Shown here: piece by piece, positions 23,441 to 34,388 of the stretch
Layout: each line of letters begins with the position of its first letter
Position numbering within the stretch: the stretch's first letter is position 1
NCBI RefSeq assembly: GCF_000004195.4
Contig: NC_030680.2
Coordinates: forward strand, 141,553,545-141,617,544
Length of the DNA stretch: 64,000 bases
Reading direction: 5' to 3'
Source: Xenopus tropicalis
Taxonomy: Eukaryota; Chordata; Amphibia; Anura; Pipidae
Program-made: the position numbers and the translations under genes
Notes under the pieces: model-generated
What the model was told of the DNA's origin: nothing
The model's database searches: none
The model's input: only the letters and a program-made list of their open reading frames with translations

Positions 23441-23889
23441 CTTGTATTTTAGCCAGTTATATAATTCATTACAATATATGGCCAATGTCATTGATGTATA
23501 ACATTTAATAAGAATATAATTTGCAAGACATTAATTAATCAATATAAATACAGTAAATCACAACCAGGGCCGGATAAATGAGTGATTCAGCGGCTGCACT
23601 AATGGAGCCTGGGGCACTGGGAAGGGAAGGGTTACAGGTGCAGCCTATAGGGGGGCATGTGGGAAACAGCAGGAAAATCTGTTCCTGATTTGTTTCTGCA
23701 TCACCATTAATACAAATAAACAGCACAAATGTTCCGCCATTGGCACAAAAAGGTGGATGAGTTATTGTACTATTCTGGTATATTTCATCCCATTTCCTTT
23801 CCTTTCCAACGCATTTCGCTAAACTGTTCACCATGAATCAAACGCCTTCCTTTCCTTAATTTATACCCCCAGCACATAAAGCTGAACAC
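23441..23889. other. Intronic spacer, nothing recognised
   Basis: There are no repeat ends or coding similarity beyond a short ACCAGGGCCGGATAAATGAG stretch typical of frog interspersed sequence. Confidence 0.35.
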
Positions 23890-24093
23890 TTAGGGTGAAG
23901 ACACACAGAGCTACTAGTAGCAGCTACTTTTTCATGGCTACTAAACGCCAGAAAATCCCCTGCCATAGACAATACTGAGAATTGCCTCTGCTAAAACACA
24001 CGTAGAGATAATTATCAGTAAATGATCAGCATTGTCTATTTTAGTAGCCTTGACAAGTAGCTGCTACTAGTAGCTCTGTGTGTCTTCACCTTA
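23890..24093. mobile_element. Short foldback MITE Y, copy 2
   Basis: TTAGGGTGAAGACACACAGA and GTGTGTCTTCACCTTA are inverted ends, with GAGCTACTAGTAGCAGCTAC mirrored inside. It closely resembles the copies at 11,078 and 46,094. Confidence 0.9.
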
Positions 24094-24318
24094 GTGATCT
24101 CTCAAAATTCTCAGCTAGATGCCCATTCTTTTTAGTTGGTTTTCCCACAATTGATAATACATTTTTGGGTTGTAAATGGGCATTAATATATATCACCTTT
24201 CTTAGTCTCATAGTTATCTTCAGTCATTGTGGGATAATTTAAGAGTTGACTTTATCAACATAAAGTTTTTGAGAGTTGCTCAACTGGAAGGTTGTAGGAT
24301 AGGTAACACTGATAAATA

Positions 24319-25762
24319 TACCTGCTATCCCATTATCCCCCCACTGCTACTATAGGCACCATCTCTCCCTACTATACCTGCTATCCCACAGCCACAGTCC
24401 CTTCCCAGAGGCTATTATCCCCCCACTGCTACTATAGGCACCATCTCTCCCTACTATACCTGCTATCCCACAGCCCCAGTCCCTTCCCAGAGGCTATTAT
24501 CCCCCCACTGCTACTATAGGCACCATCTCTCCCTACTATACCTGCTATCCCACAGCCCCAGTCCCTTCCCAGAGGCTATTATCCCACTGCTACTATAGGC
24601 ACCATCTCTCCCTACTATACCTGCTATCCCACAGCCCCAGTCCCTTCCCAGAGGCTATTATCCCCCCACTGCTACTATAGGCACCATCTCTCCCTACTAT
24701 ACCTGCTATCCCACAGCCCCAGTCCCTTCCCAGAGGCTATTATCCCCCCACTGCTACTATAGGAACCATCTCTCCCTACTATACCTGCTATCCCACAGCC
24801 CCAGTCCCTTCCCAGAGGCTATTATCCCCCCACTGCTACTATAGGCACCATCTCTCCCTACTATACCTGCTATCCCACAGCCCCAGTCCCTTCCCAGAGG
24901 CTATTATCCCCCCACTGCTACTATAGGTACCATCTCTCCTTACTATACCTGCTATCCCACAGCCCCAGTCCCTTCCCAGAGGCTATTATCCCCCCACTGC
25001 TACTATAGGCACCATCTCTCCCTACTATACCTGCTATCCCACAGCCCCAGTCCCTTCCCAGAGGCTATTATCCCCCACTGCTACTATAGGCACCATCTCT
25101 CCCTACTATACCTGCTATCCCACAGCCACAGTCCCTTCCCAGAGGCTATTATCCCCCACTGCTACTATAGGCACCATCTCTCCCTACTATACCTGCTCTC
25201 CCACAGCCACAGTCCCTTCCCAGAGGCTATTATCCCCCCCACTGCTACTATAGGCACCATCTCTCCTTACTATACCTGCTATCCCACAGCCCCAGTCCCT
25301 TCCCAGAGGCTATTATCCCCCCACTGCTACTATAGGCACCATCTCTCCTTAATATACCTGCTATCCCACAGCCACAGTCCCTTCCCAGAGGCTATTATCC
25401 CCCACTGCTACTATAGGCACCATCTCTCCCTACTATACCTGCTATCCCACAGCCCCAGTCCCTTCCCAGAGGCTATTATCCCCCCACTGCTACTATAGGC
25501 ACCATCTCTCCCTACTATACCTGCTATCCCACAGCCCCAGTCCCTTCCCAGAGGCTATTATCCCCCCACTGCTTCTATAGGCACCATCTCTCCCTACTAT
25601 ACCTGCTATCCCACAGCCCCAGTCCCTTCCCAGAGGCTATTATCCCCCCACTGCTACTATAGGCACCATCTCTCCCAACTATACCTGCTACCCCACAGCC
25701 CCAGTCCCTTCCCAGAGGCTATTATCCCCCCCACTGCTACTATAGGCCCCATCTCTCCCTAC
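24319..25762 (+). repeat. 82-bp minisatellite, about 17-18 units
   Basis: GCTATTATCC recurs every 82 bp (24,411, 24,493 and on). The unit contains CACTGCTACTATAGGCACCA, TACTATACCTGCTATCCCAC and CAGTCCCTTCCCAGAGG. It is pyrimidine-rich on the plus strand, with length variation mainly in the C run. The last unit breaks off at TCTCTCCCTAC. Confidence 0.97.
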
Positions 25763-25935
25763 GAGTACATCTTTGCTTGATATGACCACCTATCTGCTGG
25801 GCCATATTGGACTAATCCAATCATTGGCCCAAGTTGGCCTCTGCAGGCCTTTTTAGAGAACCTCATCAATAAGCCTAAATCTGCCCGATAGATGGGGGTT
25901 CTAAGTGGGTTGGCTTGTAAAAGGTATCACTTCAA
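25763..25935. mobile_element. Decayed interior of GGCCATACACG-family MITE
   Basis: GCTGGGCCATATTGGACTAA, AATCATTGGCCCAAG and CTGCCCGATAGATGG recall the interior of the elements at 7,731 and 37,804, but the termini are gone. Confidence 0.45.
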
Positions 25936-26770
25936 CCCCTATTACAAAATAAGAAAATAAGAATTTTTCTACAGTATTTTCAAGGTTTCAGTTTATTTTG
26001 CCAATCTTGTCCCACAACAAAACTCACGTCCCACCAGGATGGGTTTTCTCTTTAAAGCCTTTTTACTTTTGATGAAGACGCATTGTGTTGTTTGACTTTA
26101 TCTGGGCTAAGTCTCAATGTGTGAAATGAAATCTATTCTTAAGCTGGGAGAATTTTCCAGTAATTAGGAAGCAGCGCGTCCCTCTGGTGAGCAGATACTA
26201 ACAAGCTCCTGCCGGCTCCAGCCTGACAGGGAATAAAAAAATAAAACCTACTGAAGCCAGCAACTCATTTGAGCAAAAAAGGATTACAATGGTGATTTGT
26301 GCGAGGCTCAGAGCTTGCCCGACACAAAGTAAAAAGCACAGAGGGCACATACTGGTAATGTGTTCAGCAAAGAACTGGCTACCTTGTAGCCCTTGCCTTT
26401 CCGGGGCACAGCCGACGGTGCCACCTGTTTCAACAGACGCCCCCTACCCAAACTTTTTCTCAATTTAAGTCGATTATAGAACAAGTGACTGATTGTGGCC
26501 ACGGTTCCAGCACGTAACCCCTTTATCGAGTTTGTTGTCATTGCTGGAATATCCGACAGCCAACGAGTTAAGCACCTCATCAACTTAAAGTGTTAAGCAC
26601 CTCATCAACTTTACCATTGCTTATAACCAATGCCTGTAACCTATACAAATAATAACTATAATGATAATAACCTTATGGAAGGTTGGTAGCACAGTTACAA
26701 ATGTCATGTCTAAAAGGCATTTCCACTACACAACATAGAACTGGACTTGATGAGAAGAATAGTCACCTAC
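25936..26770. other. Low-copy DNA just 3' of mitf exon 1B
   Basis: This immediate downstream intron flank has no recognised repeats over most of its length. A 17-bp direct repeat, GTTAAGCACCTCATCAA, occurs at about 26,567 and 26,594. The 91-aa minus-strand frame at 26,308-26,583 has no similarity I recognise and no mitf exon-2 motif. Confidence 0.4.
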
Positions 26771-27014
26771 CTTGAGTACTTCCATTGGTACCTGGGGGGA
26801 AGCAGGCAGGCTGCTGGAGACGTTAATGGCTGGCGTGTGGCTGACTGCCGCTCTCTGTTGCATGAACTGAGCAGCCTGCTGCTTCTGTTGCTGCTCCCGT
26901 CGCTCTTGCTGTTGCATCTGCTCACGCATCAGTTGCTGTCGTAGCAAAATCCGTGATGTCATACTGGAGGAGCTTAGTGGAGGCTTGGAAGCTCCGGGGT
27001 GCTCCACTGAGCTG
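26771..27014 (-). CDS. mitf: mitf exon 1B (1B1b), shared by non-M isoforms
   Basis: The minus strand encodes 81 codons from Ser-Ser-Val-Glu-His-Pro to Pro-Met-Glu-Val-Leu-Lys. It includes EHPGASKPP, SSSSMTSRILLRQQLMREQM, a Gln-rich QQQERREQQQKQQAAQFMQQ stretch and HTPAINV, and is almost identical to human MITF exon 1B1b but two residues shorter before QVPMEVLK. The acceptor is CCTTCTCCACAG followed directly by CAG (a NAGNAG tandem), so one Ser may be optional and the exon may start at 27,011. The donor is AAG|GTAGGT, phase 0. In this family the SRILLR...MREQ region binds Rag GTPases and brings MITF, TFE3 and TFEB to lysosomes for mTORC1 control; MITF-M lacks it. The internal MTS methionine is the start for isoforms with non-coding first exons. 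The reading frame upstream of the acceptor is closed by TGA near 27,053. Confidence 0.97.
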
Positions 27015-27366
27015 CTGTGGAGAAGGCAAAGAGATAGGCTGCTAATTAGTCAGGAATAAAGGAAGGCAGCGGCACCGAGCACGTTTGAAAGGTACTGCAT
27101 TCGTTGTAAAGCAAAGCCCCCCTCTCGCCCATGCTGAATCAGCAAACTCCTTCCTCTCTCAGCAAAGTGGCATGTTCAGTAAAACTGGACTTTTGCAGGA
27201 AGAATTAGTTCTATATTTGTATCACCAACAGCACAAACCAAAATAACCCCCTTGTACCAATAGATTGTAAGCTTATAACCTAAGCAGCAAAAGTCAATTA
27301 AATGCACCAATACTACATTATTTGTACCTACATATAGCACTCTACTGCTGCTGCTTCTACTACTAG
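27015..27366. other. Low-copy intron flank 5' of exon 1B
   Basis: It contains the exon 1B acceptor and pyrimidine tract on the minus strand (CTATCTCTTTGCCTTCTCC). There is no upstream in-frame start codon that would make a MITF-B-type 1B1a extension. Confidence 0.5.
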
Positions 27367-27695
27367 TGGGATTTTTGGCTTTTCAAAAAAGGATTCGGCT
27401 GAAGCCAAGAACTTGGCCGAACCAAATCCAAACCCTATGTATCGATTGTAAGCTCTTTTGGGCAAAGCGTTTGCTTCACCCCTTGTATCGGTTATTGATT
27501 GCTTTATATGTTACTCTGTATGTCTAATGTATGAAACCCACTTATTGTACAGCGCTGCGGGATATGTTGGCGCTATATAAATAAATGTAATAATAATAAT
27601 AATATTGGAAAAAAAATAGGTATGGATTTTGGTTAGGTATTTGGGAATGTGGCTGAATACCAAAATATAGGATTGGTGCATCCCAAACTTGAACT
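27367..27695. mobile_element. GATTCGGC-type MITE split by repeat Q
   Basis: The left part has AAGGATTCGGCTGAAGCC and GGCCGAACCAAATCC, and the right part has GGAATGTGGCTGAATACC and GGATTGGTGCATCCC, as in a frog element with GGTGCATCC ends. Between them lies a reverse-oriented repeat Q (27,435-27,605: ATTGTAAGCTCTTTTGGGCA to GGCGCTATATAAATAAATG). Confidence 0.7.
27435..27605 (-). mobile_element. Dispersed repeat Q, reverse copy, nested
   Basis: The reverse complement of the copy at 11,333: GATTGTAAGCTCTTTTGGG, TTATTGTACAGCGCTGCGGG, GGCGCTATATAAATAAATG, ending in an AAT microsatellite. Confidence 0.75.
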
Positions 27696-27699
27696 TAAA

Positions 27700-29199
27700 T
27701 TTATACAATTGAGGTGCTGGTCCCATTGCTCTGCTGTACTTTCAGCTAGAGTCTTGCCGTGAATATTGGCATGTTGTGGGTAAGTAAATGCAGTTGTGGG
27801 TATGAGTTGGTCTGTGGTTCAAGTCTTTCAAAGTAGCCCCCTATGCCTCTCGTTCCTCTCTCTCAAATGATATCACTACAGTTTTAATGCCATATCCAGT
27901 TTTATGGTGACTGGCAATGTGAATTACAGATCTGGGTAATGGATCTGTGGGTCAAATCCACATATTAAAACTACATGGGCGAAAAGCCCTCCAGACCGAG
28001 TCGGCAGCTTATGGGCCCATGTGTGGGGACCTCAGGAAATCCTTCCAAATTGAAATCCAGTTAAAAATCACCCAAGGGCCAATTAGGATGAGATATGGGG
28101 GCATAATGCCTATTTGCTCCCCTGGAAGACCAACCTGAAGGTCAGTTAGAGAAAGCATTGGGATAAACACGTATACTGACCTAGATATTATTCAAGGGAC
28201 AACTGAATATTACTGGCAATGTCTTTACATATCAGGATTACAAACCCTGGGATGGAAGGCTTGATTAAATGTTGGATTACAATCGGGGGGCTTGAACCCA
28301 AAACATATAAGAATCACTGTATTAAGGGAACAACCTTTGCACTAGATCCAGTAACCCATAGCAACCGATAAGCTGCAACTTGCTGGTCTATATGGCTTTA
28401 CAAGAATTGGCATTAACCGTACACCTGCTATTTCATCCCCCCCATTGTCCATTTGAAACAGTTGCAGTAAAGGCCAAGCAGTTTCCAATTTGCATGTAGC
28501 AAATACAGTATGATGGATATGGGATAAGGGGTCGTGCTTTGCAATACATGCAGTCTTATAAATAAGTTATGGAAATAAGCAGCTCGCACACATTGCTATC
28601 ATGCTGATTCCTAGTAATGCACAGGGAGTATCAGATGCCTCCTATCCAGGACATAGATTTATATTCTACGTGGGCAGAAATGGGTTACCATCATTCATTT
28701 GGTACCGGCGAGGAACCGGCTTCCAGTAAGGCTGATCTAAGCGGTGGCCCATCCGAGGGGCGGCAGAGAAATACTCCTTACGTGACACTCAATATGATAA
28801 ATGATATGAGCATGTACTAAACTCTTATCCACGCTTTAGCTTTGCTGAGCAACCAACTACATCTCAATGGCTCCATGAATCATTTCCTTGTAGGGTTTCT
28901 CATCCTACAGATATAAGGCAATTCCCAGAAAGACAACCTTCAGTTCCTACCATCGCCCACTCTGAGAGCCTCAGTTTAATTTGGAAAGGAAAGCCATGGG
29001 TAGGCCCTCCAGCTGTTGTTCCGTTCAATTCCCAATGAAGGCTGTTGAGCAATAGGGATTTGTAGTTGAATTTACTAAAAACTACAGACACACTGGCACA
29101 TGTGTGCTAAGCTGTAGAACACCATTAATATATCCGTGTAACAGGGGGCTTATTCCTAATTTGAGAAGTGGTCAGATGCATGGTAAACGCCGTACAAAT
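27700..29199. other. 1H-1B intron, mostly unrecognised
   Basis: No exon is recognised. The stretch around 27,925-28,140 has faint resemblance to the GGCCATACACG MITE interior. A short segment at 28,939-28,965 (CAGTTCCTACCATCGCCCAC) is shared with 30,537-30,556. The 67-aa plus-strand frame at 28,617-28,820 has no known match. Confidence 0.35.
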
Positions 29200-29530
29200 A
29201 ATGCATCTCCAAAATTTCAATTTTTTTAAAAAAAAATTTCAAATTCGACTTTATTCGATTTCCCGAATGTCTGATATTTTCTAAAAAAAATAATAAAAAA
29301 CTCAACTTTTTAAAATTGTCGCTGCAAAAATCCTGACTTTATTGAATTGTCACAGCAACAATTCTAAAAAGTCGTAATTTTCGGGCAAAACCCAAGGAAA
29401 TTTCCAAAGTTTTGAGAAAAAAACAAGGACTTCAAGGAAAGGGAAGGGACCTCTTATAAAGTTTCAAAATTTACCAAATAATTTTCAGAATATTTGAAAT
29501 ATTTTATATGATTTTTTTTTAACCATATAA
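29200..29530. mobile_element. A/T-rich interspersed repeat fragment
   Basis: AAATTCGACTTTATTCGATT and related TTTAAAATTGTCGCTGC blocks resemble frog interspersed sequence. Ends are not resolved and there is no coding potential. Confidence 0.4.
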
Positions 29531-29534
29531 ATGA

Positions 29535-29745
29535 AGGGTCGGACTGGGGGGTGCAGGGCCTTCACACCTTCACCCCACCAGGGGGGGGGCAGAGGCCCCC
29601 AACACCCTCCGACCCCCTCCCCCAAGTGCTCCTAAATGAAGGAGAGACCGGCGGATCTTGGGAACACCCTGGGGGGATCGGATCTAGGCCACCAGGGCCC
29701 ACTGGGTTTTTTCCCAGTAGCCCAGCGCCCCAGTCCAACGCTGAG
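29535..29745. mobile_element. hAT-type MITE S, copy
   Basis: AGGGTCGGACTGGGG at the left and CCCCAGTCCAACGCTG at the right are imperfect inverted ends of the S family. The inside is C/G-rich with GGGCCCACTGGGTTTTTTCC. I see no clean target duplication. Confidence 0.7.
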
Positions 29746-30354
29746 AATCACTATTTTCTTTTCAAGTTTCTATTGGACAATTTGTTAATCTAAACCTGCC
29801 AATAGAATTTCAGTATTTTACACAATCATTTTTTAGAATTTTTGATTTTGTTTCTTCATTAAAAAAAAGATGAAGGCAATTCAAAACATTTCTGAGGTTA
29901 TGTTACGGCCGCTCTGAGTATATTTGGGGTCTGCATTTTGTTCTTCCGAGTAGAGGTTTTCTCTATAGATAATAATGGAACTGAGTAATCAAGTTGTTGT
30001 AGAACTATCTTTCTAAACTGACTCCTGCACAAATGCTCACAGTATACACTGGCATCATATAAATGTATGTATATCTTTCTACATATAAATGCAAAATATT
30101 AATACTATGAGCCAATTTTATCAAAGGTCAAAATTTACTTGACACAAATCCGGCAACACAAATTCAGTATTTTACAGAAGAATTTGCCAAAAATTGACTA
30201 AACAAAAAATCCTACCAATTCCATATTTATCAATTTTTCTGGCGTATTTTATTAATGAAAAATTTGATATCTCGAACTTGGGAAGATCCAATCAACCAAA
30301 CAGGCAAATCAACATTTTGTTTAAATAAAAAAATCTCTTTAATCTGTCCCATTT
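29746..30354. other. A/T-rich intronic spacer
   Basis: I recognise no element with confidence. Low-complexity A/T-rich sequence predominates. Confidence 0.35.
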
Positions 30355-30770
30355 TGCTTGGCCCAAAAAAACGTGAAATGACAGAAAAATTCACGAAATG
30401 GGGAAAAAATTGTGAAACGCGTTGGTCGTGCAACTTTATTTTTGCGCCGATTTTTTACGCAACCGCACCTATTTTGACACAACCGTGACTTTTTTTTGCC
30501 GCACAACAATTTTTTCCTTGGCAAACTTTTGTGTTCAGTTCCTACCATCGCCCACTCGGAGAGCCTCCGAGTGGGCGGTTTTGAACCGCACCTATTTTGA
30601 CACAACCGTGACTTTTTTTTGCCGCACAACAATTTTTTCCTTGGCAAACTTTTGTGGAAGTTTCGTGAAACAATACGCCAATGTGGAAATTCAGCATTTC
30701 GCCAATGCGAAATGCGGAAACTGGCTGCGAATCCATGCCTGGTGAACAAAATTCACTCATCACTACTCTT
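30355..30770. mobile_element. MITE with internal 73-bp duplication and hairpin
   Basis: The right part GAATCCATGCCTGGTGAACA to TTCACTCATCACTAC matches, in reverse, the element at 32,988-33,256. Inside, a 73-bp block is directly repeated at 30,461-30,533 and 30,584-30,656 (offset 123 bp). The 50-bp spacer holds a perfect 12-bp stem CGCCCACTCGGA/TCCGAGTGGGCG with a 5-nt loop at 30,549-30,577. Confidence 0.75.
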
Positions 30771-31360
30771 CACTTCACTTGCTCAAGAATTTTCAAGAGT
30801 TCTCGAGAATTCAAAGTTTGCTGTACTGTTAAAGTCACTGTAACCCTAAACAGCGAATACGAGAAAACGTCCGACTGGAGGCGGTAGGTTAAACCATTGG
30901 CAGCTTTCACACATGAGCTTTTTGCTTTGTTGCAAGAGCAGACAGTTCGGGGCCCTTGGGTCGGGCCTTTGTGGAGCTGAAATAAGACGTTTCATAGGAA
31001 ATCTTTAAGTCACTGTTCTGTGACTTGGGAAAACACATTGGGCACCGCCGGTTCTTCCCCCGTAGGGGTGGCCCTCCCTTGGTGGCCAAAATAATTACAA
31101 TCACACTGACCCAAAGGGCGACGACCTTTTGTCTCTTAGACAATCCCAGCATTGAAGTGTTTATTTTAAGCTTTTTAAGTTAAAAAAAAGGGCAGATTTT
31201 TTTTAAAAGTCACGTTCACTTGACTCCATTTCTATCAGACAATATTGCCTTGTAATGTGCATCGGGCACAGCGTGTCTGTGCAGCAGGGACTCCCTCTGG
31301 CAAACTGCCCCAGGCAGATGCTCACTTTGCCGGGGTATTAAAGGGAAGCTATATCTATAG
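30771..31360. other. Low-copy block in the 1H-1B intron
   Basis: This is a non-repetitive stretch with several CTTTGT/ACAAAG words. On the minus strand an 81-codon ATG frame (31,152-30,907) starts MLGLSKRQKVVALWVSVIVI, with a short hydrophobic run. I recognise no homologue and no splice context, so it is noted only. Confidence 0.3.
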
Positions 31361-31672
31361 CAGGGATCCCAAACCAGTGGCTCAGGGGCAACATGTTGCT
31401 CCCCAATCCCTTGGATGTTGCTCTCAGTGCCCCCAAACCAGGGAGTTATTTTTTAATTCCTGATTTGGGGGCAAGTTTTAGTTGTATAAAACCCAGTGTA
31501 AAGCCAAACAGAGCCTTCTATAGGCTGCCAGTCCCCATAGGGGCTATTAAGTAGCCAATTATAGCTCTTATTGGCACCCCTAGAAACTTTTTCCATGCTT
31601 GTGTTGCTCCCCAACACTTTTTCCATTTGAATGTGGCTCAGGGGTATAAAAGGTTGGGGATCCCTGATCTAT
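31361..31672 (+). mobile_element. Dispersed repeat N, copy 2
   Basis: GCAACATGTTGCTCCCCAAT, GCTGCCAGTCCCCATAGGGG and the terminal GGTTGGGGATCCCTG match the other N copies. Confidence 0.85.
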
Positions 31673-31724
31673 AGAGTACGCAGAAGTACATGCTCTCCGG
31701 CCAATACCTATGTTCTTACTTTAT

Positions 31725-32621
31725 CATACCTCCCAACTGTCCCGACAGTCCCTCTTTTGACAGCTCAACCCTCAGTCCAAGATTCTTACTGAAAAGTCCC
31801 CCATTTCCCTTTGATCTCTTGCACTGAAGCTACAAATTTAGGCTGATGCCACACGTGGCGTTTTTACGCTGCGTTTTTTCTCAGCCTAAAAACGCCGCAC
31901 AAGCCACACATGGCGTTTTTCAGCCTAGAACTGGTGACGTAAGCAAATCCCGTTGCCATGGTGCTAATTGTGTGAAATAGCAAAAAACGCTGCGTATTTC
32001 TGCTAGGTCTGGCAGCTGCCTTTGCGTATACATAGGAATAGCTTGCTTTGCAAGTACTGGCGTATTTCAGCCTACGCTTGAAAAATCCGTGCTAAGGCGT
32101 TTTCTAGCGTATTTACGCTTTGTGTGGTTTGCTTCGCGTCTTTTCAAGTTATTTCTATGGATGATGATATCAGGCGTTTTTCAGCCGCCGAGAGAATTAG
32201 AAAATACGCAGCGTAAAAACGCCACGTGTGGCATCAGCCTTAATTAAAAGTAGCTTTTGGCAGAGAGCCCAGAAATCTTAACGAGCATCACCTGCACTGA
32301 GATACACTGTTTCTCACATGTAATTAAATAAGTGGGCCCAGAAAGTTAACAAGCCACACCTGCACCGAGATACAAATGTAACTAATAAGCTTAACAGGTC
32401 TCTTGGGGGAACTGAGACTCGCAGTTTAAAGGGCAATTTCAGCTTCATTAGCAAAACTGTAATAACACATAAAACAAGAAATGTGTTCAAACTGCCAAAT
32501 TTAGTCAAATGGGAGTGGTATTTAGGGGGTGTGGTTGCAAAAATGGGCGTGGCCACAAACATTTCTGTGTGGGCCATTTCTTTTTGTCCCTCTTTTCATT
32601 TTCAAAATGCTGGGAGGTATG
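31725..32621. mobile_element. CATACCTCCCAAC-ended repeat, interrupted
   Basis: The termini CATACCTCCCAACTGTCCC and GGACAAAAAG...GGGAGGTATG are inverted ends of a known-looking frog element containing GGGCGTGGCC. A foldback MITE occupies 31,838-32,242 within it. Confidence 0.7.
31838..32242. mobile_element. Foldback MITE (GGCTGATGCCACACG family)
   Basis: TTAGGCTGATGCCACACGTG at the left is mirrored by CACGTGTGGCATCAGCCTTA at the right. The interior is rich in GCGTTTTT and AAAAACGC words. Part of the interior is found again inside the nested element at about 2428-2590. Confidence 0.9.
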
Positions 32622-32757
32622 CTGTATCTGTTTGTATTGCCCCATGGTTTACAAGACAATAGGATAACATTTAGATTGTAAGCTTTATAGGGCAGCGACC
32701 TGTATCCTCTTGTTGCTTTGATTCTTAACGTATTGCAACCATACCTTTGTATTTATC

Positions 32758-32961
32758 CAGGGTTGGACAGGGCCCCGCACCCCCCAAGATGCCCCCTCCG
32801 TCTGCCTCACCCGCACCCACCACAGGGACTCCCACCACCTTCCCGACGTCCTCCCCTGAGCGCGTGTAAGTGAAGCGTGTCAGGGGAGGACATTGGCCTC
32901 CAGGGAAGCGGCAACATTTCCCGGCTTTTTCCCGGTGTCCCCATGGGCCAGTCCAGCCCTG
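32758..32961. mobile_element. hAT-type MITE S with perfect 8-bp TSD
   Basis: The 204-bp insert runs from CAGGGTTGGACAGGGCC to GGGCCAGTCCAGCCCTG. Flanking TATTTATC is duplicated exactly at 32,750-32,757 and 32,962-32,969. It lies inside repeat Q. Confidence 0.95.
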
Positions 32962-32987
32962 TATTTATCTATTATTGTAATAACCAT

Positions 32988-33256
32988 TAGAGATAAGCAA
33001 AATTTTTCAGCAGGCATGGATTCGCAGCACGTTTCCGCATTTCACCATTGGCGGATTTTTCCATAAAAAGGGGTGCAAAAATGTGGCTAGCAATGAAAAA
33101 TTTGTTGCATGCGGCAAATAAAATGTAGGACGCGTGTCATTTTTTTGGCACGTGCGTCAACAAAATTACAGGAACAAAATTTTCTTTGACATGCGCCATT
33201 TTCGCAAATTTTTCACCGTTTGACGAAGCGAAACGGAACAGATTCACTCATCACTA
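32988..33256. mobile_element. TAGAGAT...ATCACTA MITE with 8-bp TSD
   Basis: The ends TAGAGATAAGC and GATTCACTCATCACTA are imperfect inverted copies. ATAACCAT is duplicated exactly at 32,980-32,987 and 33,257-33,264. The 8-bp duplication suggests hAT-type mobilisation. The interior has GGATTCGCAGCACGTTTCCG, shared with 30,700-30,740 in reverse. Confidence 0.88.
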
Positions 33257-33320
33257 ATAACCATCTGCAGTTATGCATACATAAGTGGCGCTTTATAAAT
33301 AAAGATATACATACATACAC

Positions 33321-33599
33321 ACAAGAGCTGCCTTACCCAGTCCTGGCCCAATAAGGACTGCTAAAGAAGTCAGGTTTTGCACACCTATATAAGGGAAAGC
33401 AGGTAGAAACCCCCCTATCAGAGGGGGGTTAGATGAGTTAGATGAAGCAGTTTGGGTAGCAGAACCACAGAAGACCATCTGGGTATAAATGCCAGGAAAC
33501 CAAGAATCTCAAAACTGTCATCCCATCATGGAATCTTACCAGCAACTGACATATTTATGTGCATTTAGGCATCAATCTCTAAACTTAAAGCCATAAGCC
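33321..33599. other. Intronic spacer
   Basis: Nothing recognised. Confidence 0.4.
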
Positions 33600-33905
33600 A
33601 GTGTTCCTCAACCAGTGGGTCAAGAGCAACATGTTGCTCCTCAACCCTTTGGATGTTGCTCCCAGGGGCCTCAAAGCAGGTGCTTATTTCTGAATTTCTG
33701 CTAAGGAGGTAAGTTTTGGTTGCATAAAACCAAGTATAATGCCAAACAGAGCCTTATGTAGGCTGCCAGTCCCCATAGGGGTTATCAAGTAGCTACTTAC
33801 AGCTCTCACTGGCACCCCCAGGAACCTTTTTCATGCTTGTGTTGCTCCCCAAGACTTTTTCTATTTAAATGTGGCTCACGGGTATAAAAGGTTGGGGATC
33901 CCTGC
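33600..33905 (+). mobile_element. Dispersed repeat N, copy 3
   Basis: TTCCTCAACCAGTGGGTCAA, AACATGTTGCTCCTCAACCC and the terminal AAAGGTTGGGGATCCCTG identify the family. Confidence 0.85.
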
Positions 33906-34083
33906 CATAAGCCAACCCCCATACCCCAAACACCAGTAGTTTCCTAATCCAACCTTATTACTTTCATAAACCTCACCCTTTACTAAATACCCCAGGGCCT
34001 GTAAATATGTTCCTGATTCAAACCATAAAGTCAAGTTTGGTCTAATCATTATCACATGTTGGACTAAATAAAATGAGTTAGAG

Positions 34084-34388
34084 CAGGGATCCCCAACATT
34101 TCTTACTCGTGAGCCACAGGCAAATGTAAAAAGACTTGGAGAGCAACACAAGCACCATAAAAGTTCATGGAGGAGCCAAATAAGGGCTGTAATTGGCTAT
34201 TAGGGGCTTCTATGCACCCTATCAGCTTACAGGGGCTTTATTTGGTAGGAAATCTTGTTTTTATTCAACCAAAACTTGCCCCCAAGTCAGGAATTCAAAA
34301 ATAACTCCCTGGTTTGGGGGCACTGAGAGCAACACCCAAGGGGTTGGGGAGCAACATGTTGCCACTGAGCCACTGGTTGGGGATCACT
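34084..34388 (-). mobile_element. Dispersed repeat N, copy 4 (reverse)
   Basis: GCAGGGATCCCCAACATTTC at the left and CCACTGGTTGGGGATCACTG at the right are the reverse complement of the N ends. Together with copy 3 this makes an inverted pair only about 0.2 kb apart. Confidence 0.85.

Larger units (their letters stand above)
32660..33320 (-). mobile_element. Dispersed repeat Q, reverse, split by two hAT MITEs
   Basis: The left piece GATTGTAAGCTTTATAGGGC and the right piece GGCGCTTTATAAATAAAGAT are the two halves of reverse-oriented Q. They are separated by an S element and a TAGAGATAAGC element, each with its own target duplication. Confidence 0.8.

Noticed and set aside
26308..26583. 91-codon minus frame next to exon 1B as the next mitf exon
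   Set aside because: It has none of the conserved exon-2 start (QTHLENPTKYH) and no suitable acceptor. It appears to be a chance frame.
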